A stretch of 64,000 nucleotides of DNA. Origin: Niallia sp052318935 (GTDB lineage: Bacteria; Bacillota; Bacilli; Bacillales; Cytobacillaceae). Shown here one piece after another: positions 18,071-27,194 of this stretch. The stretch is taken from assembly GCA_052318935.1 (NCBI GenBank), contig JBQRKO010000006.1; one strand, written 5' to 3'. The translations under genes and the position numbers were made by a program. Within the stretch, counting starts at the first letter, position 1; every line of letters begins with the position of its first letter. Under the pieces are notes generated by a model. It saw only the letters and a list, made by a program, of their open reading frames with translations. It had not been told where the DNA came from and ran no database searches.

Positions 18071-18100
18071 GAGAGTCAGACTAAAATCTGGCTCTCTTAT
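18071..18100 (+). terminator. intrinsic terminator downstream of the binding protein
   Basis: GAGAGTCAGA (18071-18080) pairs with TCTGGCTCTC (18087-18096), followed by a T-rich tail. It would partly uncouple the lipoprotein from the downstream permeases. Confidence 0.65.
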
Positions 18101-18108
18101 TTATTATT

Positions 18109-18219
18109 GGCTCTGTTAAACGATAGTGTTAATTATAAGAAGGGAATCTGTGAGACTCCTGCGGAAAGGGAGTGGATTCCCTGACCTTTTGGAAATCAAC
18201 AATGGAATTTAACAGAGTC
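18109..18219 (+). repeat. MITE family B, complete copy
   Basis: 111 bp with 12-bp terminal inverted repeats, GGCTCTGTTAAA and TTTAACAGAGTC (11 of 12). It is flanked by a perfect 8-bp direct repeat TTATTATT at 18101-18108 and 18220-18227. No coding capacity. Confidence 0.85.
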
Positions 18220-18230
18220 TTATTATTAAA

Positions 18231-18438
18231 GCTATTTTCTAAAAGTTTGTTGTTTTTGAATAAAATAATAAACATGGCTGAAGCACGGAGCAGCCTGAAT
18301 TCACGTAGACTCCTGCGGGAAAAGCGAGAAAGACGAGACCCCACAGGAGCATAGCGACGAGGAGGCTCGGCACTCGTCCGCGGAAAGCGAAGTGTATTCA
18401 GGCTGCGGGTTAAATTTCAACAATCTATACGAAAAGAG
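18231..18438 (+). repeat. MITE family A, copy 4
   Basis: 208 bp, GCTATTTTCTA to GAAAAGAG, with the direct repeat TTATTAAA at 18223-18230 and 18439-18446. It is inserted within a few bases of the family-B element, the two target duplications overlapping. Confidence 0.8.
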
Positions 18439-18469
18439 TTATTAAATGATAGCCAAGGGAGGTTAATTT

Positions 18470-19480
18470 TTGAATCAGACTATTCTTAATAAGACGAAAT
18501 GGAACCTTTTTAGCCTCTATTTATTATTGTTTGTACTTTTGTTTATTGGAATATGTATCAGCGTTTTTATCGGTACGACTTCCATTTCCATATCTACGCT
18601 GTTGCAGCAATGGTTGGATCAGGAAAAATCAAAAGAATTGCTCGTTTTTGAAACAATCCGCTTACCAAGGGCGATGCTTGGTGTTATTATTGGGACGAAT
18701 TTAGCGATTGCAGGTGCTTTAATGCAGGCGTTGACAAGAAATCCTCTTGCGTCTCCTCAAGTTTTTGGAATAAATGCAGGTGCTTCTTTTGTTGTGGTGT
18801 TTTCTATTATTTTTCTTCCGAAAATTAATGCTGCAAATCTCGTTTATTTTGCCTTTTTAGGATCCGTTGTAGGCGGTTTTATCGTTTATTCTTTTGCTGC
18901 CTCAAAAGAAATGTCCAATATGAAGATTGCCTTAGTAGGAATGGCAGTGCATTTGTTATTATCGTCTTTTACACAAGGAATGCTTATCTTTAATGAGCAA
19001 ATCTCTAATGTCCTTTTTTGGTTATCAGGAGCGATAAGCGGTGCTACATGGAGTGATGTCAAAATCATATTGCCATGGTCTATTTTCGGCATTGTTTCCT
19101 CTATGCTACTAGCAAAATCATTAACGATTTTCCGTTTAGGTGAGGAAACTGCTATTGGGTTAGGGTTGAAAATTCAGGTAATCAAACTAATCACCGCCAT
19201 CATGGTTGTTATTTTGGCAGGTTCATCCGTTGCGGTGGCTGGATCAGTAGGCTTTATCGGATTGATGATTCCCCATATTGCCAGAAAGATGGTTGGTGGA
19301 GATTATCGAAGGGTGATTCCTATTTCCGCATTATGTGGAGCGATTTTATTAACATATGCTGACGTATTGTCACGCTTTATTGCGTATCCTTATGAATCTC
19401 CAGTCGGCATTATTACTGCTATTATAGGTGCTCCGTTTTTTCTTTATCTTGCAAGAAATAAGACGAAAAAAGGAGTGTGA
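18470..19480 (+). CDS. FecCD-family permease, first ferric-citrate-type system
   Basis: A 336-residue BtuC-fold permease starting at TTG 18470, supported by GGGAGG 6-11 bases upstream. Motifs are IRLPRAMLGVIIGTNLAIAGALMQALTRNPLASP and GSVGFIGLMIPHIARKMVGGDYR. It is followed after 3 bases by its partner permease. No ATPase follows, so it needs one from elsewhere, most likely FhuC. Transcription could come from the Fur-regulated lipoprotein promoter reading through the repeats, or from an unseen promoter inside the repeats. Confidence 0.85.
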   Translation: MNQTILNKTKWNLFSLYLLLFVLLFIGICISVFIGTTSISISTLLQQWLDQEKSKELLVFETIRLPRAMLGVIIGTNLAIAGALMQALTRNPLASPQVFGINAGASFVVVFSIIFLPKINAANLVYFAFLGSVVGGFIVYSFAASKEMSNMKIALVGMAVHLLLSSFTQGMLIFNEQISNVLFWLSGAISGATWSDVKIILPWSIFGIVSSMLLAKSLTIFRLGEETAIGLGLKIQVIKLITAIMVVILAGSSVAVAGSVGFIGLMIPHIARKMVGGDYRRVIPISALCGAILLTYADVLSRFIAYPYESPVGIITAIIGAPFFLYLARNKTKKGV

Positions 19481-19483
19481 ACT

Positions 19484-20494
19484 ATGTATAATCAGATGAC
19501 TAAACGTAAAGTTGCCATTCCTTATATGGTACGTATTGGCATATTGCTATTGCTGCTTATTTCTGCCGCCTATTTGATGATAGGAGTCGGCAGTATTTAC
19601 ATTAATCCTGTAGATACCGCTCTTTATTTTGCAGGAGAAAATCAAGGTGCAGCATTTATTGTAGAAAATTATCGTTTGCCTAGAATAATAATTGCGATGT
19701 TAGCTGGCAGCGGTTTTGCTGTTTCTGGTGTTATTTTGCAAAGCGTGATCAGAAATCCTCTCGCTTCACCGGATATCGTCGGAATTACAAAAGGCGCTGG
19801 TTTATTTGCTGTCATTATCATTATTTTTATTCCGAGTGTAACTACTTCTATTCTTCCTGTCTTTTCTTTTATTGGGGCTGCCTTTATATGCATCCTTTTG
19901 CTAATTATATCGAATAAAATTGGGGCAGAATCCAGTACTATTGCATTAGTAGGGATTGCACTAGGCGCTATATGCCAGGCTATTACAGAATATTTTCTTG
20001 TGAAATACCCGTTGCAGGCAAACGACTCACTCGTTTGGTTGGCAGGCAGCATTTGGGGGAAAAGCTGGGAAGAAGTTTACGGACTATTTCCATGGATTAT
20101 TGTTCTTCTTCCCGTCTCCTTTTTATTATATAAGCAGTTAGACATCTTAAGTTTTGACGAAACAGTTTCAACTGGGCTGGGATTAAAAGTGAAACAGACT
20201 AGGTATCATCTGTTAATAATATCGGTAGCATTGGCAGGAGCTTGTGTGGCCGCAATCGGCTCCATTGGATTTATCGGGCTCATTGCTCCACATATAGCCA
20301 AGCGGATATTTGGATCAAGCCACCTTTATCTTATACCTGGATCTGCAATAATAGGTGCCCTGCTTTTAGTAGTTGCAGATGGGATAGGAAGAGGGTTGAA
20401 TCCGCCAGTAGAAATCCCGGCAGGCATCATAACAGCGATTATAGGGGTACCTTACTTTTTATTTCTTATTCGCCACGGTAAAAAGAGAAGTTAA
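19484..20494 (+). CDS. FecCD-family permease, first ferric-citrate-type system
   Basis: A 336-residue permease, partner of the preceding gene, 3 bases apart. N-terminal RLPRIIIAMLAGSGFAVSGVILQS and RNPLASPDIVGITKGAG and the coupling motif GSIGFIGLIAPHIAKRIFG are intact. FecD-like by position. The operon ends here with a clear terminator. The lack of a third, ATPase gene is conspicuous. Confidence 0.85.
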   Translation: MYNQMTKRKVAIPYMVRIGILLLLLISAAYLMIGVGSIYINPVDTALYFAGENQGAAFIVENYRLPRIIIAMLAGSGFAVSGVILQSVIRNPLASPDIVGITKGAGLFAVIIIIFIPSVTTSILPVFSFIGAAFICILLLIISNKIGAESSTIALVGIALGAICQAITEYFLVKYPLQANDSLVWLAGSIWGKSWEEVYGLFPWIIVLLPVSFLLYKQLDILSFDETVSTGLGLKVKQTRYHLLIISVALAGACVAAIGSIGFIGLIAPHIAKRIFGSSHLYLIPGSAIIGALLLVVADGIGRGLNPPVEIPAGIITAIIGVPYFLFLIRHGKKRS

Positions 20495-20498
20495 TCGT

Positions 20499-20533
20499 AA
20501 AACCAAGTTCACAATTAGAACTTGGTTTTTGTA
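20499..20533 (+). terminator. intrinsic terminator of the permease pair
   Basis: AAAACCAAGTTC (20499-20510) pairs with GAACTTGGTTTT (20518-20529), then T. Confidence 0.85.
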
Positions 20534-20765
20534 ATGTTGGATATAACAAGAAACGTTAGAAGTCCTTACATTTCGTGAAGTGTAAATGACGGAAAACTAT
20601 TATATTCACATAAAATTCACAATTACAAAAATTAAAAAGGTTTTAGTATTTTAAAATAATGTTTATTGTTTGATAGCCGCTGAAAACAAGCTGTTTTTCT
20701 GGATTGAATAAGAATGTATAGCGGAAAATTGGTTGGTTTTTAACATTTATTTGTTTTATTATAAT

Positions 20766-20893
20766 AATTTTCAGACTTGTTTAATTTGTGAAAAATTGGA
20801 CTAGACAAATACGAAAGTTTTGTTTTAAAATAGCAAATGTACTTTTAGAAAGGACTATAGTTTGTTCTGAATTGGTGTTATTTTCAGAATACT
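20766..20893. promoter_or_regulatory. CodY-like sites upstream of livJ
   Basis: Two matches to the CodY motif AATTTTCWGAAAATT: TATTTTCAGAATACT at 20879-20893 (12 of 15) and AATTTTCAGACTTGT at 20766-20780 (11 of 15). They lie in the 390-base gap before livJ, which holds no gene. CodY control of branched-chain amino acid uptake would fit. Confidence 0.5.
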
Positions 20894-20925
20894 TAAAAAG
20901 ATAAATAGAAGAAGGGGAACTGAAA

Positions 20926-22098
20926 ATGAAGAAACAACTAAAAGTTTTATTAACGTCTTCTGTACTTGCGGCAGGTATTTTATCTGGTTGTAGTGCGGGA
21001 GGAGCAAACAAGTCATCTGAAGATGAAATTAAGTTAGGAGTAAACTTAGAATTATCTGGAGCGGTTGCTTCTTATGGACAATCACTTGAAGATGGAATTG
21101 ATCTTGCGATTGACGAAATCAATGAAGCTGGCGGTATTGACGGTAAACAAATCAAACCTGTAAAAGTCGATAATAAATCCGATCTTACGGAAGCTACAAA
21201 TGGAGCGCTTAAATTAATTACACAAGATAAAGTATCAGCAATTATTGGCGCGGCAACAAGTGGTGATACAGTGGCACAAGTGCAAATTGCAAATGAAAAT
21301 AAAACAGTTATCTTATCTCCGTCCGCAACTGCACCTAATGTTACGGTAAACAAGGACGGTTCTGTAAATGAGTATGCATTCCGTACTTCATTCATTGATC
21401 CTTTCCAAGGAACGATTGCAGCAAACTTTGCATCGAAAGAATTAAAAATTAAAAATGCAGCGATTTTTGCTGATAGTGCAAGTGATTATGCAAAAGGATT
21501 GGCAGCTTCTTTTAAAGAAACGTTTAAAGCAAATGGCGGGAATATTGTTTCTGAAGAAGCTTATGTAGCAAAAGATACAGATTTCAGCTCTACTTTAACT
21601 CGAATTAAAGCGAAGAAACCAGATTTTATTTTTATCCCTGGTTATTATGAAGAAGTGGGCTTAATCATTAAACAAGCTCGTGAATTAGGCATTACTGTAC
21701 CGTTTATGGGTGCAGATGGTTGGGATTCACCGAAATTAGTTGATCTTGCTGGGAAAGACGCATTAAATAATACGTATATTACAAACCACTATTCTTCTGA
21801 AGATCCAGATGAAAAAATTCAAAAGTTTGTAAGTACGTTTAAAGAAAAGAATAAAGATAAAAATCCTGATGCATTTAATGCACTAGGCTACGATTCTGTT
21901 TATTTATTAAAAGATGCAATTGAAAGAGCTGGAAGCACTGATTCGGAAAAAGTAAAAAATGCTTTAGCAGAAACAAAAGATCTTCCTTTAATTACTGGTG
22001 TTGTTTCAATTGATAAAAACCATAATCCAATCAAATCAGCAACTATCTTAGAATACAAAGACGGAAAACAGGTGTTTAAATCAAAAATTAATCCGTAA
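20926..22098 (+). CDS. livJ: branched-chain amino acid binding lipoprotein
   Basis: A 390-residue periplasmic-binding-protein type I lipoprotein: signal peptide with lipobox LSGC (Cys22), then the LivJ-type start IKLGVNLELSGAVASYGQSLEDGIDLAIDEINEAGG. Motifs such as IGAATSGDTVAQ and FGSVNEYAFRTSF-like segments place it with LivJ/LivK. First gene of livJHMGF. Leu/Ile/Val specificity is inferred from family and CodY-like sites; other amino or carboxylic acids are possible. Confidence 0.85.
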   Translation: MKKQLKVLLTSSVLAAGILSGCSAGGANKSSEDEIKLGVNLELSGAVASYGQSLEDGIDLAIDEINEAGGIDGKQIKPVKVDNKSDLTEATNGALKLITQDKVSAIIGAATSGDTVAQVQIANENKTVILSPSATAPNVTVNKDGSVNEYAFRTSFIDPFQGTIAANFASKELKIKNAAIFADSASDYAKGLAASFKETFKANGGNIVSEEAYVAKDTDFSSTLTRIKAKKPDFIFIPGYYEEVGLIIKQARELGITVPFMGADGWDSPKLVDLAGKDALNNTYITNHYSSEDPDEKIQKFVSTFKEKNKDKNPDAFNALGYDSVYLLKDAIERAGSTDSEKVKNALAETKDLPLITGVVSIDKNHNPIKSATILEYKDGKQVFKSKINP

Positions 22099-22122
22099 AG
22101 TAATTTTAAATCAGAACGTAAT

Positions 22123-22147
22123 GGGGGGAGAATATCCTCCCTATTTT
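22123..22147 (+). terminator. weak terminator between livJ and livH
   Basis: GGGGGGAG and CCTCCCT form a short GC stem followed by ATTTTCC. Probably gives partial termination, leaving more livJ than permease mRNA. Confidence 0.5.
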
Positions 22148-22218
22148 CCATTTTATCCGCAATAAAAGGAATTTTTTTCTGATGGGAATGTTCGTTTAAA
22201 AAAGGAGTGAGAAACAAA

Positions 22219-23094
22219 ATGGAATGGCTACAGCAGCTTGTAAACGGTATATCTTTAGGAAGCATCTATGCCTTAATAGCACTAGGATATACAATGGTTT
22301 ACGGAATTATAAAATTAATTAACTTTGCTCATGGCGATGTGTTTATGGTTGGTGCATTTATCGGATTTTATGCTATTACAGGATGGGGGCTAGGATTTTT
22401 CCCTGCTTTAATTTTAGCAATGGTGGCATCTGCATTGTTTGGAATGCTGATTGAACGAATTGCATATAAGAGACTTCGCAACGCAACAAGAATTGCAGCA
22501 CTTATTACGGCGATTGGAGTTTCTCTGCTTATTGAATATGGAGTGATTTATGTTCGCGGAGCACAGTTAGAAACATATCCAAGCGTTTTGCCAACTAAAA
22601 CATTTGATGTTTTTGGAGCGCAGATTAGCAGCAAATCATTATTGATTTTAGGCGTATCTGTATTGTTAATGATCATCCTGCAATTTATTGTCCATAAAAC
22701 AAAAACAGGGAAAGCGATGAGAGCGGTATCTCAAGATATGGATGCAGCTAGATTAATGGGGATCAATGTAGACCGTACTATTTCAGCAACTTTTGCGATT
22801 GGTTCTGCATTAGCAGGTGCTGCAGGAGTTATATTTGGCGCTTATTATACAAAAATTGAACCATTGATGGGTGTTATTCCAGGGTTAAAAGCATTTGTTG
22901 CCGCAGTATTAGGCGGTATTGGCATTATTCCTGGCGCGATGGTAGGCGGCTTATTATTAGGTGTAGTTGAAACAATTGTCAGTGCATTAGGCTACTCTTT
23001 ATGGAGAGATGCTGCCGCATTTATTATTCTCATCTTAATTCTTATTTTTAAACCAGCTGGTATATTCGGCAAGAATACAAAAGAGAAAGTGTAG
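22219..23094 (+). CDS. livH: branched-chain amino acid ABC permease LivH
   Basis: About 291 residues from ATG 22219. A GTG at 22207 would overlap the ribosome site AAAGGAG, so the ATG is preferred. Eight or so membrane segments; LivH hallmarks are GISLGSIYALIALGYTMVYGIIKLINFAHGDVFM at the N-terminus and the conserved cytoplasmic loop RAVSQDMDAARLMGINVD near 180. It pairs with LivM, 11 bases downstream. Confidence 0.9.
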   Translation: MEWLQQLVNGISLGSIYALIALGYTMVYGIIKLINFAHGDVFMVGAFIGFYAITGWGLGFFPALILAMVASALFGMLIERIAYKRLRNATRIAALITAIGVSLLIEYGVIYVRGAQLETYPSVLPTKTFDVFGAQISSKSLLILGVSVLLMIILQFIVHKTKTGKAMRAVSQDMDAARLMGINVDRTISATFAIGSALAGAAGVIFGAYYTKIEPLMGVIPGLKAFVAAVLGGIGIIPGAMVGGLLLGVVETIVSALGYSLWRDAAAFIILILILIFKPAGIFGKNTKEKV

Positions 23095-23105
23095 GTGAAG
23101 AGAAA

Positions 23106-24047
23106 ATGAAAAAGTCAAAAAGTTTTTGGGTGTTTTTATTCCTCTCTGCGCTTCTTTACGGTGTTATCCAATTTTTTATGAATTCAGGAATAATAGATCC
23201 ACTATACGGTAATATGATTATTTTAATGGCTATTAATATTATGCTGGCTGTGAGTCTTCACTTAGTAATCGGAATAACTGGCCAATTTTCGATTGGACAT
23301 GCTGGATTTTTGGCAGTTGGTGCATATGTATCAGCAATCGCGACGATGAAGCTTTCGCTGCCGTTTCCAGTCGCAATTATTGCAGGGGGAATTGTAGCAG
23401 CATTGGCAGGACTGTTAGTAGGGATTCCAACACTGCGTTTACGAGGAGACTATTTAGCGATTGCTACGTTAGGTTTTGCAGAAATTATTCGGATTTTCTT
23501 TTTAAATATCGATTATGTCGGCGGAGCTGCTGGTATGCAGGTATCACGCCTGGCAACATGGACTTCTACATTTATCTGTTTATTTATTACGATCTTAGTG
23601 ATCGTGAACTTTACGAATTCCCGTCATGGTCGTGCCGCCATTTCTGTAAGAGAAAATGAGATAGCTGCTGATGCGATGGGCATCAATACTACCTATTATA
23701 AAGTAGTTGCATTTGCGCTGGGCTCATTTTTTGCCGGAATAGCAGGAGCGCTGCAAGCACATAATTTTTATATTATTCAACCGACCAATTTTGGCTTCTT
23801 AAAATCGTTTGACATTCTTATTTATGTCGTTTTAGGTGGATTGGGAAGCATTTCGGGCTCTATTATCGCGGCTGTATTTTTAACGATTATTTCTACTTTC
23901 CTTCAAGAATACCCAGAAACAAGAATGATTATTTATAGCTTAGTTTTAGTAATTGTCATGTTATACCGTCCTAAAGGGTTGATGGGAACAATAGAAATTA
24001 CCGATTTCTTTAAACGAAAAGGAGGTAGTTCTAATGGCAAAAAATAA
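23106..24047 (+). CDS. livM: branched-chain amino acid ABC permease LivM
   Basis: A 313-residue LivM permease with GITGQFSIGHAGFLAVGAYVSA near 60 and the coupling loop ISVRENEIAADAMGINTTYYK near 190. GGTGAAGAG precedes ATG 23106. It overlaps livG by 14 bases, so translation is coupled. Confidence 0.9.
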   Translation: MKKSKSFWVFLFLSALLYGVIQFFMNSGIIDPLYGNMIILMAINIMLAVSLHLVIGITGQFSIGHAGFLAVGAYVSAIATMKLSLPFPVAIIAGGIVAALAGLLVGIPTLRLRGDYLAIATLGFAEIIRIFFLNIDYVGGAAGMQVSRLATWTSTFICLFITILVIVNFTNSRHGRAAISVRENEIAADAMGINTTYYKVVAFALGSFFAGIAGALQAHNFYIIQPTNFGFLKSFDILIYVVLGGLGSISGSIIAAVFLTIISTFLQEYPETRMIIYSLVLVIVMLYRPKGLMGTIEITDFFKRKGGSSNGKK

Positions 24048-24816
24048 TCCATTGCTTCATGTTAAAGGAGCAGGTATTCAATTCGGCGGATTAAAAGCAG
24101 TTTCCGAAATAAATATGGAGCTTCATGAAGGCGAGTTAATCGGATTAATCGGTCCAAATGGTGCTGGAAAAACAACTACCTTCAATCTGCTTACAGGTGT
24201 ATATACGCCAACTGAGGGAGATATTTTTTTCAAAGGAAAGCGTCTAAATGGATTAAAGCCATACCAGGTTACACGAAGAGGAATAAGCAGAACGTTCCAA
24301 AACATTCGTTTATTTAATGAATTATCAGTATTAGATAATGTAAAAGTTGCGTATCATTCTTTGGCAAAACATTCGATATTAAGCAGCATCCTTCGTCTTC
24401 CATCCCATTTTGCCGGGGAAAAAGAGATGGAAGAAAAGTCGCTTGAGTTTTTAAAGATTTTTCAACTAGATAAATATAAAGATGAAAAAGCAAAAAACTT
24501 GCCGTATGGACAGCAGCGCCGCTTAGAAATTGCCAGAGCGTTGGCGGCAGGACCGAAGCTGCTTTTGTTGGATGAGCCTGCAGCAGGAATGAATCCGCAA
24601 GAAACGCATGAATTAATGGAGTTAATTGCTTTTATTCGCAAACAGTTTAATTTAACGATTCTTTTAATAGAACATGATATGCTACTTGTGATGGGAATAT
24701 GCGAACGAATTTATGTATTAGATCATGGACAATTAATAGCAGAAGGAACTCCTGAAGTGATCCGTAATCATCCAAAGGTTATTGAAGCTTATTTAGGAGA
24801 GGAGGTTGCGGAGTAA
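24034..24816 (+). CDS. livG: branched-chain amino acid ABC ATPase LivG
   Basis: A 260-residue ATPase: Walker A GPNGAGKTT near 37-45, LivG-type GISRTFQNIRLF, signature region LPYGQQRRLEIARAL, Walker B LLLLDEPAAGMNP, and the C-terminal PEVIEAYLGEE-like tail. GGAGG precedes the start inside livM. It ends one base before livF. Confidence 0.9.
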   Translation: MAKNNPLLHVKGAGIQFGGLKAVSEINMELHEGELIGLIGPNGAGKTTTFNLLTGVYTPTEGDIFFKGKRLNGLKPYQVTRRGISRTFQNIRLFNELSVLDNVKVAYHSLAKHSILSSILRLPSHFAGEKEMEEKSLEFLKIFQLDKYKDEKAKNLPYGQQRRLEIARALAAGPKLLLLDEPAAGMNPQETHELMELIAFIRKQFNLTILLIEHDMLLVMGICERIYVLDHGQLIAEGTPEVIRNHPKVIEAYLGEEVAE

Positions 24817-25524
24817 ATGTTAAAAGTAGAGGATATTAATGTATACTATGGCAATATCCAGGCATTAAAAGGAGTAACGATGGAAGTGAAAGAAGGCGAG
24901 ATTGTTACCCTTATCGGTGCAAATGGTGCCGGAAAAAGCACGCTATTAAAAACATTATCTGGTTTATTAAAGCCAAAGTCAGGTACGATTCATTATTTAG
25001 GAAAATCCATTGCTGGGAAGGCTGCCCAATCGATTGTGAAAGCAGGAATTTCCCATGTGCCTGAAGGCCGCAGAGTTTTTGCTAATATGACGGTGGAAGA
25101 AAACTTAGAATTAGGGGCATATTTAAGGAAAGACGCTGCGGAAATTCGCAAAGATTTAAATCGTGTATATGAAATATTTCCTAGGCTGTTAGAGCGTAAA
25201 AAACAAGCTTCTGGAACTCTTTCTGGAGGGGAGCAGCAAATGCTTGCAATGGGCCGGGCAATCATGGCACGACCAAAGCTGTTGTTATTGGATGAGCCTT
25301 CAATGGGACTAGCTCCATTGTTTGTTAAAACGATTTTTAAAGTTATTGAAGAAATCAATAAAAATGGCACAACGGTTTTATTAGTAGAACAAAATGCCAA
25401 TATGGCCTTATCCATTGCCGATAGAGCATATGTAATCGAAACAGGACGTGTTGTATTATCTGGAACAGCGGAAGAATTACAAGCAAGTGAAGAGTTAAAG
25501 CTTGCATACTTGGGCGGACATTAA
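24817..25524 (+). CDS. livF: branched-chain amino acid ABC ATPase LivF
   Basis: A 235-residue ATPase: Walker A GANGAGKST, LivF-type ISHVPEGRRVFANMTVEENL, signature LSGGEQQMLAMGRA, Walker B LLLLDEPSMGLAP. Starts immediately after livG with GGAGAGGAGG upstream. Ends the liv operon before a terminator. Confidence 0.9.
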   Translation: MLKVEDINVYYGNIQALKGVTMEVKEGEIVTLIGANGAGKSTLLKTLSGLLKPKSGTIHYLGKSIAGKAAQSIVKAGISHVPEGRRVFANMTVEENLELGAYLRKDAAEIRKDLNRVYEIFPRLLERKKQASGTLSGGEQQMLAMGRAIMARPKLLLLDEPSMGLAPLFVKTIFKVIEEINKNGTTVLLVEQNANMALSIADRAYVIETGRVVLSGTAEELQASEELKLAYLGGH

Positions 25525-25532
25525 TAGAGAGG

Positions 25533-25564
25533 GGTTGTCACATTTAGGTGGCAGCCTTTTTTGT
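25533..25564 (+). terminator. intrinsic terminator of the liv operon
   Basis: GGTTGTCAC pairs with GTGGCAGCC (two G-U pairs) around 25534-25556, followed by T6. Confidence 0.7.
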
Positions 25565-25572
25565 TTATAGAA

Positions 25573-25780
25573 GGCTGTTTTCGTATAGATTGTTGCTTTT
25601 AAACTCGCAGACTGAATACACTTCGCTTTCCGTGGGCGAGCGTCGAGCCTCCTCGTCGCATACGCTCCTGTGGGGTCTCGTCTTTCTCGCATACCCACAG
25701 GAGTCTACGTGTATTCAGTCTGCTGAGTACTTCTTCTCCCATTTTTTACGTAAAAAACAACAAACTTTGAGAAAACAGCC
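25573..25780 (-). repeat. MITE family A, copy 5 (inverted)
   Basis: 208 bp with perfect 10-bp ends GGCTGTTTTC and GAAAACAGCC, the best preserved copy. Flanks TTATAGAA (25565-25572) and GTATAGTA (25781-25788) match at 6 of 8. Confidence 0.85.
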
Positions 25781-25886
25781 GTATAGTAAGAAGCGTTTTC
25801 TTATAACACTCCAAATTATTACCAATTATGATGCTGGATGGATGATTCGTTTTTGGAACAAACTAAACGGAAAAGGAGGGAGCAAA

Positions 25887-26105
25887 ATGGTTCAACCGTT
25901 GACAGCGAAAGAGCTTGAATATTTGGCAGATTGTATGTCAAATGAAGATTTATTAATTAAACAGGCAATAGTTGCTCTTACACATGTACAAAATCCGGCA
26001 GTTCAGCAATTATTTACACAAGCAACGAAGCAGCATCAACAGCATTATCAGCAGCTTTTAACAACGATGCAGCAGCATGTCTCTATCGCCCCAAAAATGC
26101 AATAA
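25887..26105 (+). CDS. small spore coat protein, CotF/YraG-like
   Basis: 72 residues from ATG 25887, chosen because AAAAGGAGGG lies just upstream; the longer open frame to the left is the MITE. The sequence LTAKELEYLADCMSNEDLLIKQAIVAL resembles the short YraG-type partner of coat F proteins. His/Gln-rich middle. It is followed after 15 bases by a coat F domain gene, the usual pairing. Forespore or mother-cell control is expected, but I do not see a certain promoter. Confidence 0.75.
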   Translation: MVQPLTAKELEYLADCMSNEDLLIKQAIVALTHVQNPAVQQLFTQATKQHQQHYQQLLTTMQQHVSIAPKMQ

Positions 26106-26120
26106 GGAGAGAAAAACGAT

Positions 26121-26432
26121 ATGAATAAACAAACACCAACTATTGGAGATCAAGATATTGTGTACTCTTTTTTATCTGATTTAAAACGTTCTGCCAGAGA
26201 ATATACAACCGCTACAACTGAATCCAATTGCCCAGAAGTACGTCAAGTATTTGAGCGGCTTCTTCAAGATACTTTAAAGATTCAAGATCGAACATATCAA
26301 CTGATGTCACAGCAAGGCTGGTATAATACATCATCCCCTGTATTAAGTGCAGAAATTAATAAACAAATTAATACGTATACACAAACGCAGATGCAAACGA
26401 ATCAAATGCTTCAGCAAAATGTAGGCATGTAA
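26121..26432 (+). CDS. spore coat protein with coat F domain
   Basis: A 103-residue coat F domain protein (PF07875 type): GDQDIVYSFLSDLKRSAREYTTATTESNCPEVRQVFERLL, then QDRTYQLMSQQGWY, as in CotF and YraF/YraD. AAGGAGAG precedes the ATG. A pair with the upstream gene. Both lie between two inverted family-A MITEs, each with its own target duplication. Confidence 0.85.
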   Translation: MNKQTPTIGDQDIVYSFLSDLKRSAREYTTATTESNCPEVRQVFERLLQDTLKIQDRTYQLMSQQGWYNTSSPVLSAEINKQINTYTQTQMQTNQMLQQNVGM

Positions 26433-26520
26433 ATAGTAGGAAAGATAAAACAGCAAATAATCTTCTGTTATTATGTTGAAATAATAAAACAGGGGAGAGT
26501 TGCTGTTTTTTATACATCAA

Positions 26521-26731
26521 GGCTTTTTTCATATAGATTGTTGTTATGTAACCCGCAGCCTGATTACACTTCACTTTCCGCGGACGAGTGCCGAGCCTCC
26601 TCGTCGCTATGCTCCTGTGGGGTCTCGTCTTTCTCGCTTTTTCCGCAGGAGTCTACGTGTATTCAGGCTGCTCAGTGCTTCAATCATGTTTGTTATTTTA
26701 TTCTAAAACAACAAACTTTGAGAAAACAGCC
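26521..26731 (-). repeat. MITE family A, copy 6 (inverted)
   Basis: 211 bp, GGCTTTTTTC to GAAAACAGCC. It is flanked by the perfect 8-bp direct repeat TACATCAA at 26513-26520 and 26732-26739, which defines the ends exactly. Confidence 0.92.
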
Positions 26732-26831
26732 TACATCAAAAATGAAACCAATCTTTGCTGAAAATTTTGACAACCCTCTGAAATGAAGTTATTTTAAAGA
26801 AAAGAAAATTTAAACAGTCAGGAAAGAGATA

Positions 26832-27179
26832 ATGAAATCATTTACTTCTAATGTAATAAGAGTTATTCAATCTATTCCAGCGGGGAAGGTAATGACATAC
26901 GGACAAATTGCTAAAATAGCTGGAAGCAGCCGTGGTGCAAGACAGGTTGTCCGGATTTTGCATGCGATGAGCAGTAAATATGAGCTTCCTTGGCATAGAG
27001 TGATTAATGCAAGTGGAAAAATCTCCATTCAAAATGAAGAAGCAAAAATGTTGCAAAAGCAATTGTTAGAAGAAGAAGGAATTGTTTTTGAAAAAAACGA
27101 ACAGATTTCTTTGCAAACATACATATATGATCCAGTAGAACTTATGGAAGAATCGCAACTACATAACGATCCTAATTAA
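26832..27179 (+). CDS. alkyltransferase-like protein (ATL), MGMT homologue without the acceptor Cys
   Basis: 115 residues of the MGMT C-terminal DNA-binding domain: MTYGQIAKIAGSSRGARQVVRIL with the DNA-binding helix and Arg finger, then LPWHRVINASGKIS. The catalytic motif PCHRV is here PWHRV with Trp54, so it cannot transfer the alkyl group; ATL proteins instead flag O6-alkylguanine for nucleotide excision repair. The frame continues about 35 residues past the usual end. It is immediately followed by the M20 amidase gene and may be co-transcribed. Confidence 0.85.
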   Translation: MKSFTSNVIRVIQSIPAGKVMTYGQIAKIAGSSRGARQVVRILHAMSSKYELPWHRVINASGKISIQNEEAKMLQKQLLEEEGIVFEKNEQISLQTYIYDPVELMEESQLHNDPN

Positions 27180-27194
27180 ATGGAGGGGAAAAAT

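Noticed and set aside
25548..25886. Long N-terminal extension of the small coat protein, and similar Arg-rich frames in every family-A MITE (also near 4328, 7194, 15052, 35643, 35675)
   Set aside because: The frames exist because the repeat lacks stops in that phase; the same peptide appears wherever the repeat is. Real starts with ribosome sites lie outside.
25573..26731. Composite transposon carrying the two coat genes between family-A copies
   Set aside because: The copies have different 8-bp flanks of their own, so they inserted independently; both point the same way but no outer duplication is seen.
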